This document shows, piece after piece, positions 7,790-15,117 of a DNA stretch of 30,758 nucleotides. This DNA comes from a virus: IMG/VR virus record IMGVR_UViG_3300046467_001746, positions 1 to 30,758 of that record. One strand, 5' to 3'. The translations under genes and the position numbers were made by a program. Positions within the stretch are counted from its first letter, which is position 1. Every line of letters starts with the position of its first letter. The notes beneath the pieces are model-generated. The model saw only the letters and a list, made by a program, of their open reading frames with translations, ran no database searches and was not told the DNA's origin.

Positions 7790-8309
7790 CTTTAAATTTA
7801 CAACCATACTCAGCAGCTTTACATCCCCACAAAAGCTTGCACATTTGCAAGTTTTCATCTTCTTTAAATTTGCCCACTTTGTTAAATGTTTTTTTGTGAA
7901 TCATAAGTCCATTTAAAGTACAATCAATAAAATCAGTTTTTTTATCAACTATAGGAAAAACCACATCTTTATCGTCTTCTAGAAAATGATTTATTTTTTT
8001 ATCAACACAAGGTCTTACAAAACTACCTGCCGTGACAAACATGTTCCATGTTTTGCACCCATGCCTCATTCCTTTGTTCATTAGAGAAGTATAGGTTTCA
8101 CCTCCCTTATAAACCTTGCACACTTCTTTCATTAAACTCATTTCATCTTTATCTATTTTTGAAGTGGCGATCCCTATAAAAGGAAGACCGTCATAATTAT
8201 TTTTAATAGAATTGGCTGTTGATCTTAGAGAATCTATATTATCATTATGACATAATATAACAAAACCAAAATCAAAATGAAATTTAGGTCTTTTAGATTT
8301 TATTATCAT
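7764..8309 (-). CDS. GT-A-fold glycosyltransferase-like protein, apparently lacking DXD
   Basis: 181 residues. Its ATG shares one base with the stop of the upstream fibre gene (TAATG), indicating coupled translation. The N-terminus FGFVILCHNDNIDSLRSTAN (14-33) resembles the first strand and helix of family-2 glycosyltransferases. LMNKGMRHGCKTWNMFVTAG (76-95) occupies the place of the usual 'N-x-G...(hydrophobic)4-D-x-D' segment. GLMIHKKTFNKVGKFKED (134-151) followed by a helix up to GC (169-170) matches the 'hydrophobic-R/K-F-x-x-V-G-x-F' and acceptor-side region. The aspartates of the DXD metal motif are not present: the equivalent stretch reads FVTAGSF. It may be a metal-independent, diverged or inactive enzyme. 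The protein is short for the family (usually 230 or more), so a minimal catalytic domain is the most that can be claimed. Confidence 0.6.
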   Translation of the reverse strand: MIIKSKRPKFHFDFGFVILCHNDNIDSLRSTANSIKNNYDGLPFIGIATSKIDKDEMSLMKEVCKVYKGGETYTSLMNKGMRHGCKTWNMFVTAGSFVRPCVDKKINHFLEDDKDVVFPIVDKKTDFIDCTLNGLMIHKKTFNKVGKFKEDENLQMCKLLWGCKAAEYGCKFKAILGYQIF

Positions 8310-9127
8310 TAGGAAAGTTCTGTATCGTAATCAACTATTATAACATCACTTGAAGTTATGGCGGATGACAAAACAAATGTTCCGCTGGCTGGGGTTGCAG
8401 TGAATTTAATTGCCGTCCAAGTAGATGCATCTAATTCAGGAGAGGCTGCTGGGGGTACCAGAACAAGAGTGTCTTCAAGTAGTCTAGTTCCATTTATATG
8501 AACTCTTAGTGATCCACTAATATAAGGCGTGGAAACAGTATTTACTTTATAATTCGTATAATCGGGAGTTACTAAGTTTGCATGTACCGGAATATCATTG
8601 TATACATGTTGATGTAATGACGTAGCAGGGAAGGTAGTATTTGCATATATCTTACTTGAAGATATGTGCCAAGTAATAGTGTCAGAAGGCTCAAAATCTA
8701 AATTTCCATTTGTATATGAAACAGTAGTAGAAGGAGTCGTGAACTCTGCAACTAAGCTGTTTGACTGGCTTTCAATTAGAGACAATTTGTCTCGCTCGTC
8801 TTGCTTCATCCTGACAAATGAAACGCTATCACTTGCTCCTGGAGAGCTTTCTCCAAGTCCATCTACGTGTGATCCTATATTATGATCCACATCATCCACA
8901 GCCGCTTTTTTCAATGACCCATCAGATTCTAAAGATTGATTCAACCTGTTGGCAAGAGTACCTGCGGTGCCGATTGCCGCTATCATCAAATCGGTATTAG
9001 AATCAACTGCTCCGTTTATCAACTCTTGTCGAGTGATAAGCTTTTTTAAGGGAGCATTGTCAAACTCGTGATGGTAAGGGTCTAAAGGGTTGTGTAATGG
9101 GACTGATATATTACTTATGTTAGGCAC
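8309..9127 (-). CDS. Fibre-type virion protein, 272 aa
   Basis: GTG start with a strong AGGAGA site five bases upstream. An N-terminal helical part (about 25-75: LKKLITRQELINGAV, then IGTAGTLANRLNQSLESDGS) leads into SLKKAAVDDVDHNIGSHVDG (71-90) and FVRMKQDERDKLSLIES (104-120). After that the chain is beta-rich, ending with SLRVHINGTRLLEDTLVLVP and a final strand SSDVIIVDYDTEL. The layout, a short helical attachment and trimerisation-like part followed by beta strands, is typical of phage fibre or baseplate-peripheral proteins, and I recall the 'GSLK-AVD-H-IG-H...ERDKL-LI' signature from marine phage virion proteins. No database check was possible. It sits between a SET-domain gene and a glycosyltransferase-like gene, making it a candidate substrate for either. 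Confidence 0.65.
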   Translation of the reverse strand: MPNISNISVPLHNPLDPYHHEFDNAPLKKLITRQELINGAVDSNTDLMIAAIGTAGTLANRLNQSLESDGSLKKAAVDDVDHNIGSHVDGLGESSPGASDSVSFVRMKQDERDKLSLIESQSNSLVAEFTTPSTTVSYTNGNLDFEPSDTITWHISSSKIYANTTFPATSLHQHVYNDIPVHANLVTPDYTNYKVNTVSTPYISGSLRVHINGTRLLEDTLVLVPPAASPELDASTWTAIKFTATPASGTFVLSSAITSSDVIIVDYDTELS

Positions 9128-9136
9128 TGTCGTCTC

Positions 9137-9670
9137 CTAGTCAAATAGTTGTTTAAGTAAACCTAAATTATATAGGTCATGAGATATAAAGGTTTCCCAA
9201 CTATCTATGGAGCCTTTATCCTCTTCTTTATATTTATCAGTCCACCTCAATATCTTATTCCATGGATCTCCATAATATCCAAGGACTTCTTCATCTTTAT
9301 TTATATCTTTAATTACCCGATATAGGATTGGCCCCGCAGCGGGGTTCTTCTTTTTATAGTTTTTATATAATGAATCTTTAATGAATTCTATTTCAACGTT
9401 TTGTTCTTTTTGGTCTATGGCATGATTTATAATTGCGGCAAATCCCATAGGAACGATTTGATGAGTTATTTCCTCATTTGATGCAAATTTATATTTATTA
9501 GCGTATTGAGTACAAGCGTGGGCAGTTGAATCCGATTTAACCATTACTCCGATTATCTCTAAATAATTGCCTTTTTGTATTTTTTTTTGGGAAAATACAC
9601 CAGAGCCAGCGCCTTCAATGGAAGAATCTTTAATATAAAATCTAGGGTCAGTTTCACTTATAATAATCAT
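9137..9670 (-). CDS. SET-domain protein lysine methyltransferase-like
   Basis: 177 residues; the ATG shares one base with the upstream stop, with AGGA eight bases before. SET enzymes transfer a methyl group from S-adenosylmethionine to lysine side chains. All main landmarks are visible: GAGSGVF at 20-26 (the G-x-G cofactor loop), a following KGNYLEIIG strand, INHA at 81-84 (N82-H83 of the 'N-H-S/A' motif), and KDEEVLGYYG at 125-134 with the catalytic-type tyrosines Y132/Y133. There is no cysteine-rich post-SET segment; the C-terminus is a charged helix ending LGLLKQLFD. Size fits minimal viral SET proteins such as chlorella virus vSET. No histone substrate is expected in a bacterial host, so a virion or host protein is the likely target. 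The surrounding fibre genes favour a virion target, by inference only. Confidence 0.85.
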   Translation of the reverse strand: MIIISETDPRFYIKDSSIEGAGSGVFSQKKIQKGNYLEIIGVMVKSDSTAHACTQYANKYKFASNEEITHQIVPMGFAAIINHAIDQKEQNVEIEFIKDSLYKNYKKKNPAAGPILYRVIKDINKDEEVLGYYGDPWNKILRWTDKYKEEDKGSIDSWETFISHDLYNLGLLKQLFD

Positions 9671-9933
9671 TATATGCGTCCTGATTCAATGGCTTCATTT
9701 ACTTCTTCTAAAGTAATTTCCTTTCCAATAAATTCAGAAAAGCTTTCAATAAAATGTCTTTTTATATCTTCGTTTAAAGATTTTTTCATAGTAGAATCAT
9801 TTTTAGTAAATTCAATAGCATTACTTAAATGTTCTTTTTCCATTCCCCAATCAAACAATGCGTCATCAACATAAATTACTCTACATTGGTCCCCAGTTTC
9901 TTCATCTTGGTATGGTTTAATGGATAATTTCAT
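9670..9933 (-). CDS. Small acidic helical protein of unknown function
   Basis: 87 residues from the ATG at 9933, preferred over an upstream GTG at 9966 that would overlap the fibre-type gene by 28 bases. The stop of that gene lies five bases before this ATG; no Shine-Dalgarno site is visible, so reinitiation is likely. After an N-terminal beta hairpin (KLSIKPYQDEETGDQCRVIYV) the chain is helical: DWGMEKEHLSNAIEFTKND, then DIKRHFIESFSEFIGKEITL and EEVNEAIESGRI. It overlaps the SET gene by one base, so the two are made together. I recall similar short 'DWG...HF...F-GKE-T...VN-AI--G-I' proteins in marine phages without an assigned role. Confidence 0.7.
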   Translation of the reverse strand: MKLSIKPYQDEETGDQCRVIYVDDALFDWGMEKEHLSNAIEFTKNDSTMKKSLNEDIKRHFIESFSEFIGKEITLEEVNEAIESGRI

Positions 9934-9938
9934 ATTGA

Positions 9939-10415
9939 TTAAACAAATGACAATCGCCAATTCCACGTAATTTGCATGGATGAAGTTTTAGTGAGGTCAG
10001 GAAAAGTAACCATGCTATATAAATCACCATTGTTCATTTGAAGAGCCATTTCGCTCAATGCATATCCATTGGCTTCTGTGAAGGTTAAAACAGTGGTGAA
10101 AATAACTTGAGTTGTAGCATTAGGATCTACTGTAGCAAGCACTCCTTTGTTGGCACGAGTTACTCCGAAAAGGCCATTGACTGAATCAGTTACAAATTTA
10201 GGGGAATCTCCTTGTGTTCCTCCATCCCCAAATAACATCCTTGATATAAAAAAATCATAAGTATCACCTACTACATTGGCAAGAGAATTTGCTAATGCCT
10301 GTCTACCCTTTAATAGAACTGTATTGCTGAAATTGACGGTCTTATCGGGACGACCATCATCATATGTGATGGTCATTTCCACTTCGCCCTTGGTTCTTAT
10401 TTTATCTTTGTTCAT
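9939..10415 (-). CDS. Tail-fibre/baseplate-peripheral protein, 158 aa
   Basis: The ATG shares one base with the stop of the wedge gene (TAATG), with AAGGAGAC about nine bases upstream. The sequence begins with a short strand (GEVEMTITYDD), a helix (LLKGRQALANSLANVVGD) and then DFFISRMLFGDGGT. It continues to a beta-rich C-terminus, ANGYALSEMALQMNNGDLYS, MVTFPDLTKTSSMQITWNWR. The last part resembles the '(Y/A)-x-E-(I/M)-(G/A)-L...G-L-(F/Y)...T-K-(T/P)-x-x-x-x-(I/M)-x-(I/L)-x-W-x-(I/L)' ending of proteins encoded right after gpI in contractile tails, which link fibres to the baseplate. This fits its position directly after the gpI-like gene. Function is inferred from pattern and synteny. Confidence 0.6.
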   Translation of the reverse strand: MNKDKIRTKGEVEMTITYDDGRPDKTVNFSNTVLLKGRQALANSLANVVGDTYDFFISRMLFGDGGTQGDSPKFVTDSVNGLFGVTRANKGVLATVDPNATTQVIFTTVLTFTEANGYALSEMALQMNNGDLYSMVTFPDLTKTSSMQITWNWRLSFV

Positions 10416-13400
10416 TAAATGTTGTCTCCTTCAATTTCTTCATCGTCAGCCCATTCAATTTCTAATGTGATGTTTTCTTCTTGTGATATAGGCTCTTTAA
10501 TTTGGTCATCAGTTGCATTTAAAGCCTCTGCTGCAAAGGCTGCAAAAGGAGCAGCGGTATCTATATTTAGGGATATCACTTCATTTCCTCTTCTATCAAT
10601 AAAATTAAAATCATGTCCTAAGTACTGATAACCTGCTGGTTGCACATATCGTAATCCATCAACTTCTGTTTCTCCTCCATACCCAGCTTTAGGTTGTATG
10701 GAAATGTTTTCTTTAGAATATTTTAAAATAGAATATGTAACTGAAGTTCCTCCACTAACTTTCCAACTTTCTTCTGGACCATCAACATTTATTGTGGTAC
10801 CATCTATTCCTGTTACTTTATAATAGTTTGATCCAATTAACACTAAAAAGTTTTCTTTAAACAGATTGTCATCAACTACTGTGGCAGGGGGATTTGAGCC
10901 ATTAACTATGCTTAACCCCGTTTCGTGATTAGAGGATGTTACAATTTTCATGCCTCTATAATCCACATATCCGGCTTCTGAATCAACTAATCTTTTATAA
11001 ACATTAAAACTCTGCCCAGAGGCATCTCCAGCAGTATATCCACTTATATAAAATTGATAGTCTTGTGAGTCAACAAATCCTATTATTTTATATTCAGTTC
11101 CACTTAATACAAAATAATCACTTGTGTCTGCTACATCTCTAATGTCATTCGCACCACCCCCAGAAGGAGAGGAGTCAGTTATCTTGGCCCTTCTACTTAT
11201 TGCAAGACTTCCATTGGCGCTAGAAGACACATGATTGTTGCTATCATCTAAAATATTATAAGACAATGAAGATGAATTGCTTTTTGGCAATGCCTCAGTG
11301 GGGTCGTTGAGGATAAGACTGCCATCTGACAATATGTTGGATATGGTATATATCCCATTTGAAAATCCCGACTCTGTTATTTGCACTTTCCATGCGGTTC
11401 CTGTATAGGACGAGTCATTGTTGTCATCCCAATCTGTTTTTATTCCTTTTTCTATGAAATCAACCGTTGTATCACTAAATGCAAAAACATCATCTTGCTC
11501 AATAGCGGCTGTTCCTGAATAAGAATCATTTGATAACCTAAAAGTAAAAGATGATGTGTTTAAAGGCTCAGTTATACCAGATATATTGGCCATATGAGTG
11601 TCTGGACTGGTAATGCTATAATTTCCCGCATTCGCAGAAGGAGACAATATCTTTAAAACATTGGAACTTGTATCTAAAGGTAATAAGTCGAATCTTACAT
11701 CAGGTGCGTAGATTATTATATTGTCATTAAACCCAGTTGCAGATTGACTTGATACTTCTGTGGTGGAAAAAGCAAGCATGTTTCTTTTTACAAATCCAGA
11801 AGAAGTTGTGGGAGAACCATTGACAAAATCAGTTTTTGACATGCCTGCCGTGCCGCTGTCTGTCAAAACAACTGTTGTGTTTCCGGCGTCTCCACTATCG
11901 GATTGTATAATTGTGACAACAGCCCCGTATACTGAGGCCACAAATCTGTTGGTTGAATTACCAGCTTGATATGCATTAATGAGTGTCGCCAAGGCTTCTG
12001 CGGCGTCGGAATTTGAACTTCCAGGATTCCATCCGCTTCCATCGGTGGCCGCAGTAAAATCAATATCTACTGTTGGCGACGCCGTCGTCCTGAGCGTCAC
12101 TTTGTCACCTGCATTGAGTTCGCTATAATCAGTAACTGTTACGGTCGCAGTGGCCCTCGTGCCCGATGTGAACGCATTGTCAAACATTGCTCGGAAAAAG
12201 ACTTTTTGTTGATTTCCAGATAATACGTTTTCAGTAATAGAATATTTTACTGTCCCCTCTAAATTCTCTATTGGGGATAGAACAAATTCATTGAATCCAC
12301 CGGAAACATTTACTTGGTGCAGCACAGAATGAAATGGAGTATATTCTTCAATAATAGATTCTGCTTCATTGATTCTGTCTGTGGAGAGATCCTTTATTTC
12401 TAAATCTAAATTAAATTTGCTGCTTTGACAATATTGGCATTTGTCAACAAAATTCTTATCTAAATGGCACGGATCAGTGGAATCTCTTAAGCTACCATTA
12501 TATTCTTCCATGTTATAAATATTTTCACTATAAGGGAACTCTGTCCTTATTTTCCCATAGAACACAGGATCGTGAAAAGGATGCCGATCAGGTATTAGGA
12601 CATCAAAAAGAGCGTCATCTTCTTCAATTAGTCTAACGTTCCAATTTTTGGGCGGATAATCTTGTAAAGTCTCATCACGTTGATCTGCTAATGGTAAAGA
12701 TCTTGTGTAATTTTCTTTTACTTGTTCGGCTGAACTGGGAACGTTAACAACTTCATATAATATTTTTACAAAATCCCCTTCAGCCAATGTTATTGGACTA
12801 GATGAAAGCAGATGACCCACCCAAGTCATCGTGGTTTCTCCTTCTGAAGTAGAAAAAGAAACATGATCATCTGTTAGCTCTGTATAAGATGATGACCCTT
12901 TTAGTCTTCTAAATATGCTGGTATTAGCTGTGCTGCCGCCTGTAAAATTTGTCTTAGTCATACCGGCAGTGCCGGTATCTGCAAGGGTGACTGTTGTGTT
13001 TCCGTCCGCCCCCGAAGTGCTTTGCGAAATAGTAACAACCGCTCCAACTGCCGAGGCAGAAAATCTAGATCCAGAGGGTCCGCCGCTTGTGTTGATGACA
13101 TTAGCTAAATTTGTAGCAGTTTGATTATTGCTTGCGTCGGACTCCCAGGTGCCACTTGTCGAACTTTGATTTCCATTTATGAAATCATAATTAGTTCCAT
13201 CAGTAGCAATTAAATTAACTGCGTCACCTGAATTAAGTTCGGTAAAGTCAGTAATTGTTACTGTTGCATTGGCGGCTTGCGGATCGTCCACACCACCAGT
13301 GAAGTCTGTCTTGGTCATACCGGCAGTGCCGGAATCTGTGAGAGTGGCTGTTGTGTTTCCGCCCGACCCCGAAGTGCTTTGCGTAATAGTAACAACCGCT

Positions 13401-15112
13401 CCAACTGCCGATGCAGAAAATCTGGTTCCAGATGGCCCACTGCTCGTGTTAATGACGTTCATCAAATTTGTAGCAGTTTGATTATTGCTTGCGTCGGACT
13501 CCCAGGTGCCAAGTGCCGAATCTTGGCTTCCATTTACGAAATCATAGTTAGTTCCGTCAGCAGCAATTAAATTGACCTTATCCCCTGAATTAAGTTCGGT
13601 AAAGTCAGTAATTGTCACTGTCGCAGTGGCGGGAAGTGCCCCATCGCTTGTGTGTCCCAAAGCCACTTTTTCTAATATAAATTGAGTTTGATCTTTGGCT
13701 ACTTTAAACGATTCTTGCCAAGTATATGGAGAAGTTATTTGCCACAACCTTGTAGTTTTTTTAAGCTCCATGTCTGCTTGTATTAAAGCTTCCTTTAAAC
13801 TTCCTCCAGTGCCTTTTCGCTTGAACAAAGGAACCGCAGTTTTTATTTGCCTTCTCCACAACGTTGGATCGTCGGATTTAAGCCTCAAATTAAACATGTT
13901 GCTTAAAAGATTTAGTAAAGATTCATGAGTTGAATTGGCATCCATTAAATCAACAGCTTGATTGGCCATATCTTCTACAAATGTAAATCCTTTGGCTATC
14001 GCTTTATGAAATTTATCTAATGTATCAGGAGTAACATCCGCTTCAGACAGTTTGGATTTGTATACATCAGGAAGATATCTTTCTAACAAAGTTGTATACT
14101 TTTCAGGGTTAGTAAAGTGAGTAGGAATACTAGTTGTTAATACAGTACTTCCTTCTAAATTGAACTTTAAAAAGGATGAAATTGAATCTCCGGCAGCATT
14201 AGGAGTCCATGTCCAACAAACGACGTAATCTCCTTCACGACTTTGAACAGGATTCCAATTATATTTAAAATTACCGAATTGATTATTTCCATCTGCATCT
14301 AACGGTACGTTTTCAATAAAAGCATTATCTGTATCTGTTGAAAGCCAAGCGGGATTGCTCTCATCTCCTAAGACTTTAACAGGGACAAGTTCGCTGTAAT
14401 AATTCGAACTTTTGTTAGTAGTCTCATTTAGTTCGGTTTTTAGTCTTTCAACTTCTTTTAATTGATCTTTTGTAGGGAGGCCACCAATAAAGTCTGTTTT
14501 AGACATACCTGCGGCATCAGGGTCAGTCAAAACAATAGTTGTGTTTCCATCAACACCAGCATCAACCTGCGTTATCGTCACTACTCCATCATTCTCATCA
14601 TTGTCAACAGTAGCAGTTAATTTAGAATTGGCATTTAAACATGTTGCTAAGTTAGCGGCAGTAGAGTGATCGCTGCCATTAACTATTGCCCAAGTTGGCG
14701 AGTTTGTATCAGTATTTGTAGTGGCTCCTCCATTTGCTGTAACTGTTGCCGTTATTGTAGTTCCGTCAGTCGTAGTAATGGTAATGTAATGAGTGGTTGC
14801 CACCAAATTTGCTGCGTCAGTAATAGTAACTGTACCTGTCGCATGCGAATAAACACATGCAATGGCTTTGGCTTTTTCATATTCCGCTAAAACTTTAGGG
14901 TCTAGATGGTTTTCTTCAAAAATAAAGGGAGTCCCTGAAAAATGGTTTCTCCCTAAAGAATATATTGTAACCTTATCAACTTTATATGGATTTGAAATAA
15001 AGCATTCGTCTGCCCCTGGCGCAAGGAGTTCTATAGATACAATGTCTGCTATTGTTGGACTTTCTTCCAACTTTTTTATTTTTTGATTACTACTAGTTTT
15101 ATTTATAGACAT
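10415..15112 (-). CDS. gpI/gp7-like baseplate wedge protein, 1565 aa, with four inserted beta domains
   Basis: Begins five bases after the J-like gene. The core relating it to P2 gpI and, by role, T4 gp7 is at about 338-451: LLERYLPDVYKSKL, then FTFVEDMANQAVDLMDA, then LWRRQIKTAVPLFKRKGTGG and SLKEALIQADM. In contractile tails this protein pairs with two J/gp6 subunits to form each wedge. It is several times larger than P2 gpI. Part of the excess is four copies of a roughly 110-residue beta domain with the signature TVTITD...LN-GD, TATNL..VIN, AVVTI-Q-.SG--GNTT, GM-KTDF-GG. They lie at about 91-212, 492-605, 611-724 and 982-1101. Their flanks read as continuous helix or sheet, suggesting loop insertions. 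Residues 1105-1565 form further beta-rich domains. A single uninterrupted frame supports one intact protein. Confidence 0.82.
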   Translation of the reverse strand: MSINKTSSNQKIKKLEESPTIADIVSIELLAPGADECFISNPYKVDKVTIYSLGRNHFSGTPFIFEENHLDPKVLAEYEKAKAIACVYSHATGTVTITDAANLVATTHYITITTTDGTTITATVTANGGATTNTDTNSPTWAIVNGSDHSTAANLATCLNANSKLTATVDNDENDGVVTITQVDAGVDGNTTIVLTDPDAAGMSKTDFIGGLPTKDQLKEVERLKTELNETTNKSSNYYSELVPVKVLGDESNPAWLSTDTDNAFIENVPLDADGNNQFGNFKYNWNPVQSREGDYVVCWTWTPNAAGDSISSFLKFNLEGSTVLTTSIPTHFTNPEKYTTLLERYLPDVYKSKLSEADVTPDTLDKFHKAIAKGFTFVEDMANQAVDLMDANSTHESLLNLLSNMFNLRLKSDDPTLWRRQIKTAVPLFKRKGTGGSLKEALIQADMELKKTTRLWQITSPYTWQESFKVAKDQTQFILEKVALGHTSDGALPATATVTITDFTELNSGDKVNLIAADGTNYDFVNGSQDSALGTWESDASNNQTATNLMNVINTSSGPSGTRFSASAVGAVVTITQSTSGSGGNTTATLTDSGTAGMTKTDFTGGVDDPQAANATVTITDFTELNSGDAVNLIATDGTNYDFINGNQSSTSGTWESDASNNQTATNLANVINTSGGPSGSRFSASAVGAVVTISQSTSGADGNTTVTLADTGTAGMTKTNFTGGSTANTSIFRRLKGSSSYTELTDDHVSFSTSEGETTMTWVGHLLSSSPITLAEGDFVKILYEVVNVPSSAEQVKENYTRSLPLADQRDETLQDYPPKNWNVRLIEEDDALFDVLIPDRHPFHDPVFYGKIRTEFPYSENIYNMEEYNGSLRDSTDPCHLDKNFVDKCQYCQSSKFNLDLEIKDLSTDRINEAESIIEEYTPFHSVLHQVNVSGGFNEFVLSPIENLEGTVKYSITENVLSGNQQKVFFRAMFDNAFTSGTRATATVTVTDYSELNAGDKVTLRTTASPTVDIDFTAATDGSGWNPGSSNSDAAEALATLINAYQAGNSTNRFVASVYGAVVTIIQSDSGDAGNTTVVLTDSGTAGMSKTDFVNGSPTTSSGFVKRNMLAFSTTEVSSQSATGFNDNIIIYAPDVRFDLLPLDTSSNVLKILSPSANAGNYSITSPDTHMANISGITEPLNTSSFTFRLSNDSYSGTAAIEQDDVFAFSDTTVDFIEKGIKTDWDDNNDSSYTGTAWKVQITESGFSNGIYTISNILSDGSLILNDPTEALPKSNSSSLSYNILDDSNNHVSSSANGSLAISRRAKITDSSPSGGGANDIRDVADTSDYFVLSGTEYKIIGFVDSQDYQFYISGYTAGDASGQSFNVYKRLVDSEAGYVDYRGMKIVTSSNHETGLSIVNGSNPPATVVDDNLFKENFLVLIGSNYYKVTGIDGTTINVDGPEESWKVSGGTSVTYSILKYSKENISIQPKAGYGGETEVDGLRYVQPAGYQYLGHDFNFIDRRGNEVISLNIDTAAPFAAFAAEALNATDDQIKEPISQEENITLEIEWADDEEIEGDNI
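11810..12165 (-). repeat. Inserted beta-domain copy 4 in the wedge protein
   Basis: Residues about 982-1101: TVTVTDYSELNAGDKVTL, AAEALATLINAYQAG, AVVTIIQSDSGDAGNTTVVL and GTAGMSKTDFVNG. Clearly homologous to the other three copies in protein, diverged in DNA. It separates FFRAMFDNAF from GFVKRNMLAF, which look like adjacent strands. Confidence 0.85.
12941..13636 (-). repeat. Near-identical tandem beta-domain copies 2 and 3 in the wedge protein
   Basis: The DNA at 12941-13277 and 13299-13636 is highly similar over its whole length, with a period of 357 bases (119 codons). Long exact runs are shared, for instance around the codons for ESDASNNQTATNL. This indicates a recent in-frame tandem duplication. 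Differences are mostly silent or conservative. Confidence 0.92.
14477..14842 (-). repeat. Inserted beta-domain copy 1 in the wedge protein
   Basis: Residues about 91-212: TGTVTITDAANLV, TAANLATCLNANS, GVVTITQVDAGVDGNTTIVL and AGMSKTDFIGG. It interrupts two helical stretches, DPKVLAEYEKAKAIA before and KDQLKEVERLKTELNE after, that would otherwise read as one charged helix or hairpin. Confidence 0.8.
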
Positions 15113-15117
15113 TTTTA

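Noticed and set aside
7764-7800. Bidirectional terminator between the convergent genes
   Set aside because: No stem with a convincing loop and T run could be found around the 26-base overlap.
15100-15107. Perfect T4-type late promoter word TATAAATA on the minus strand
   Set aside because: It lies inside the first codons of the wedge gene (SIN), downstream of its start codon, and is expected by chance in AT-rich DNA. Similar AATAAATA words at about 3020 and 385 are equally weak.
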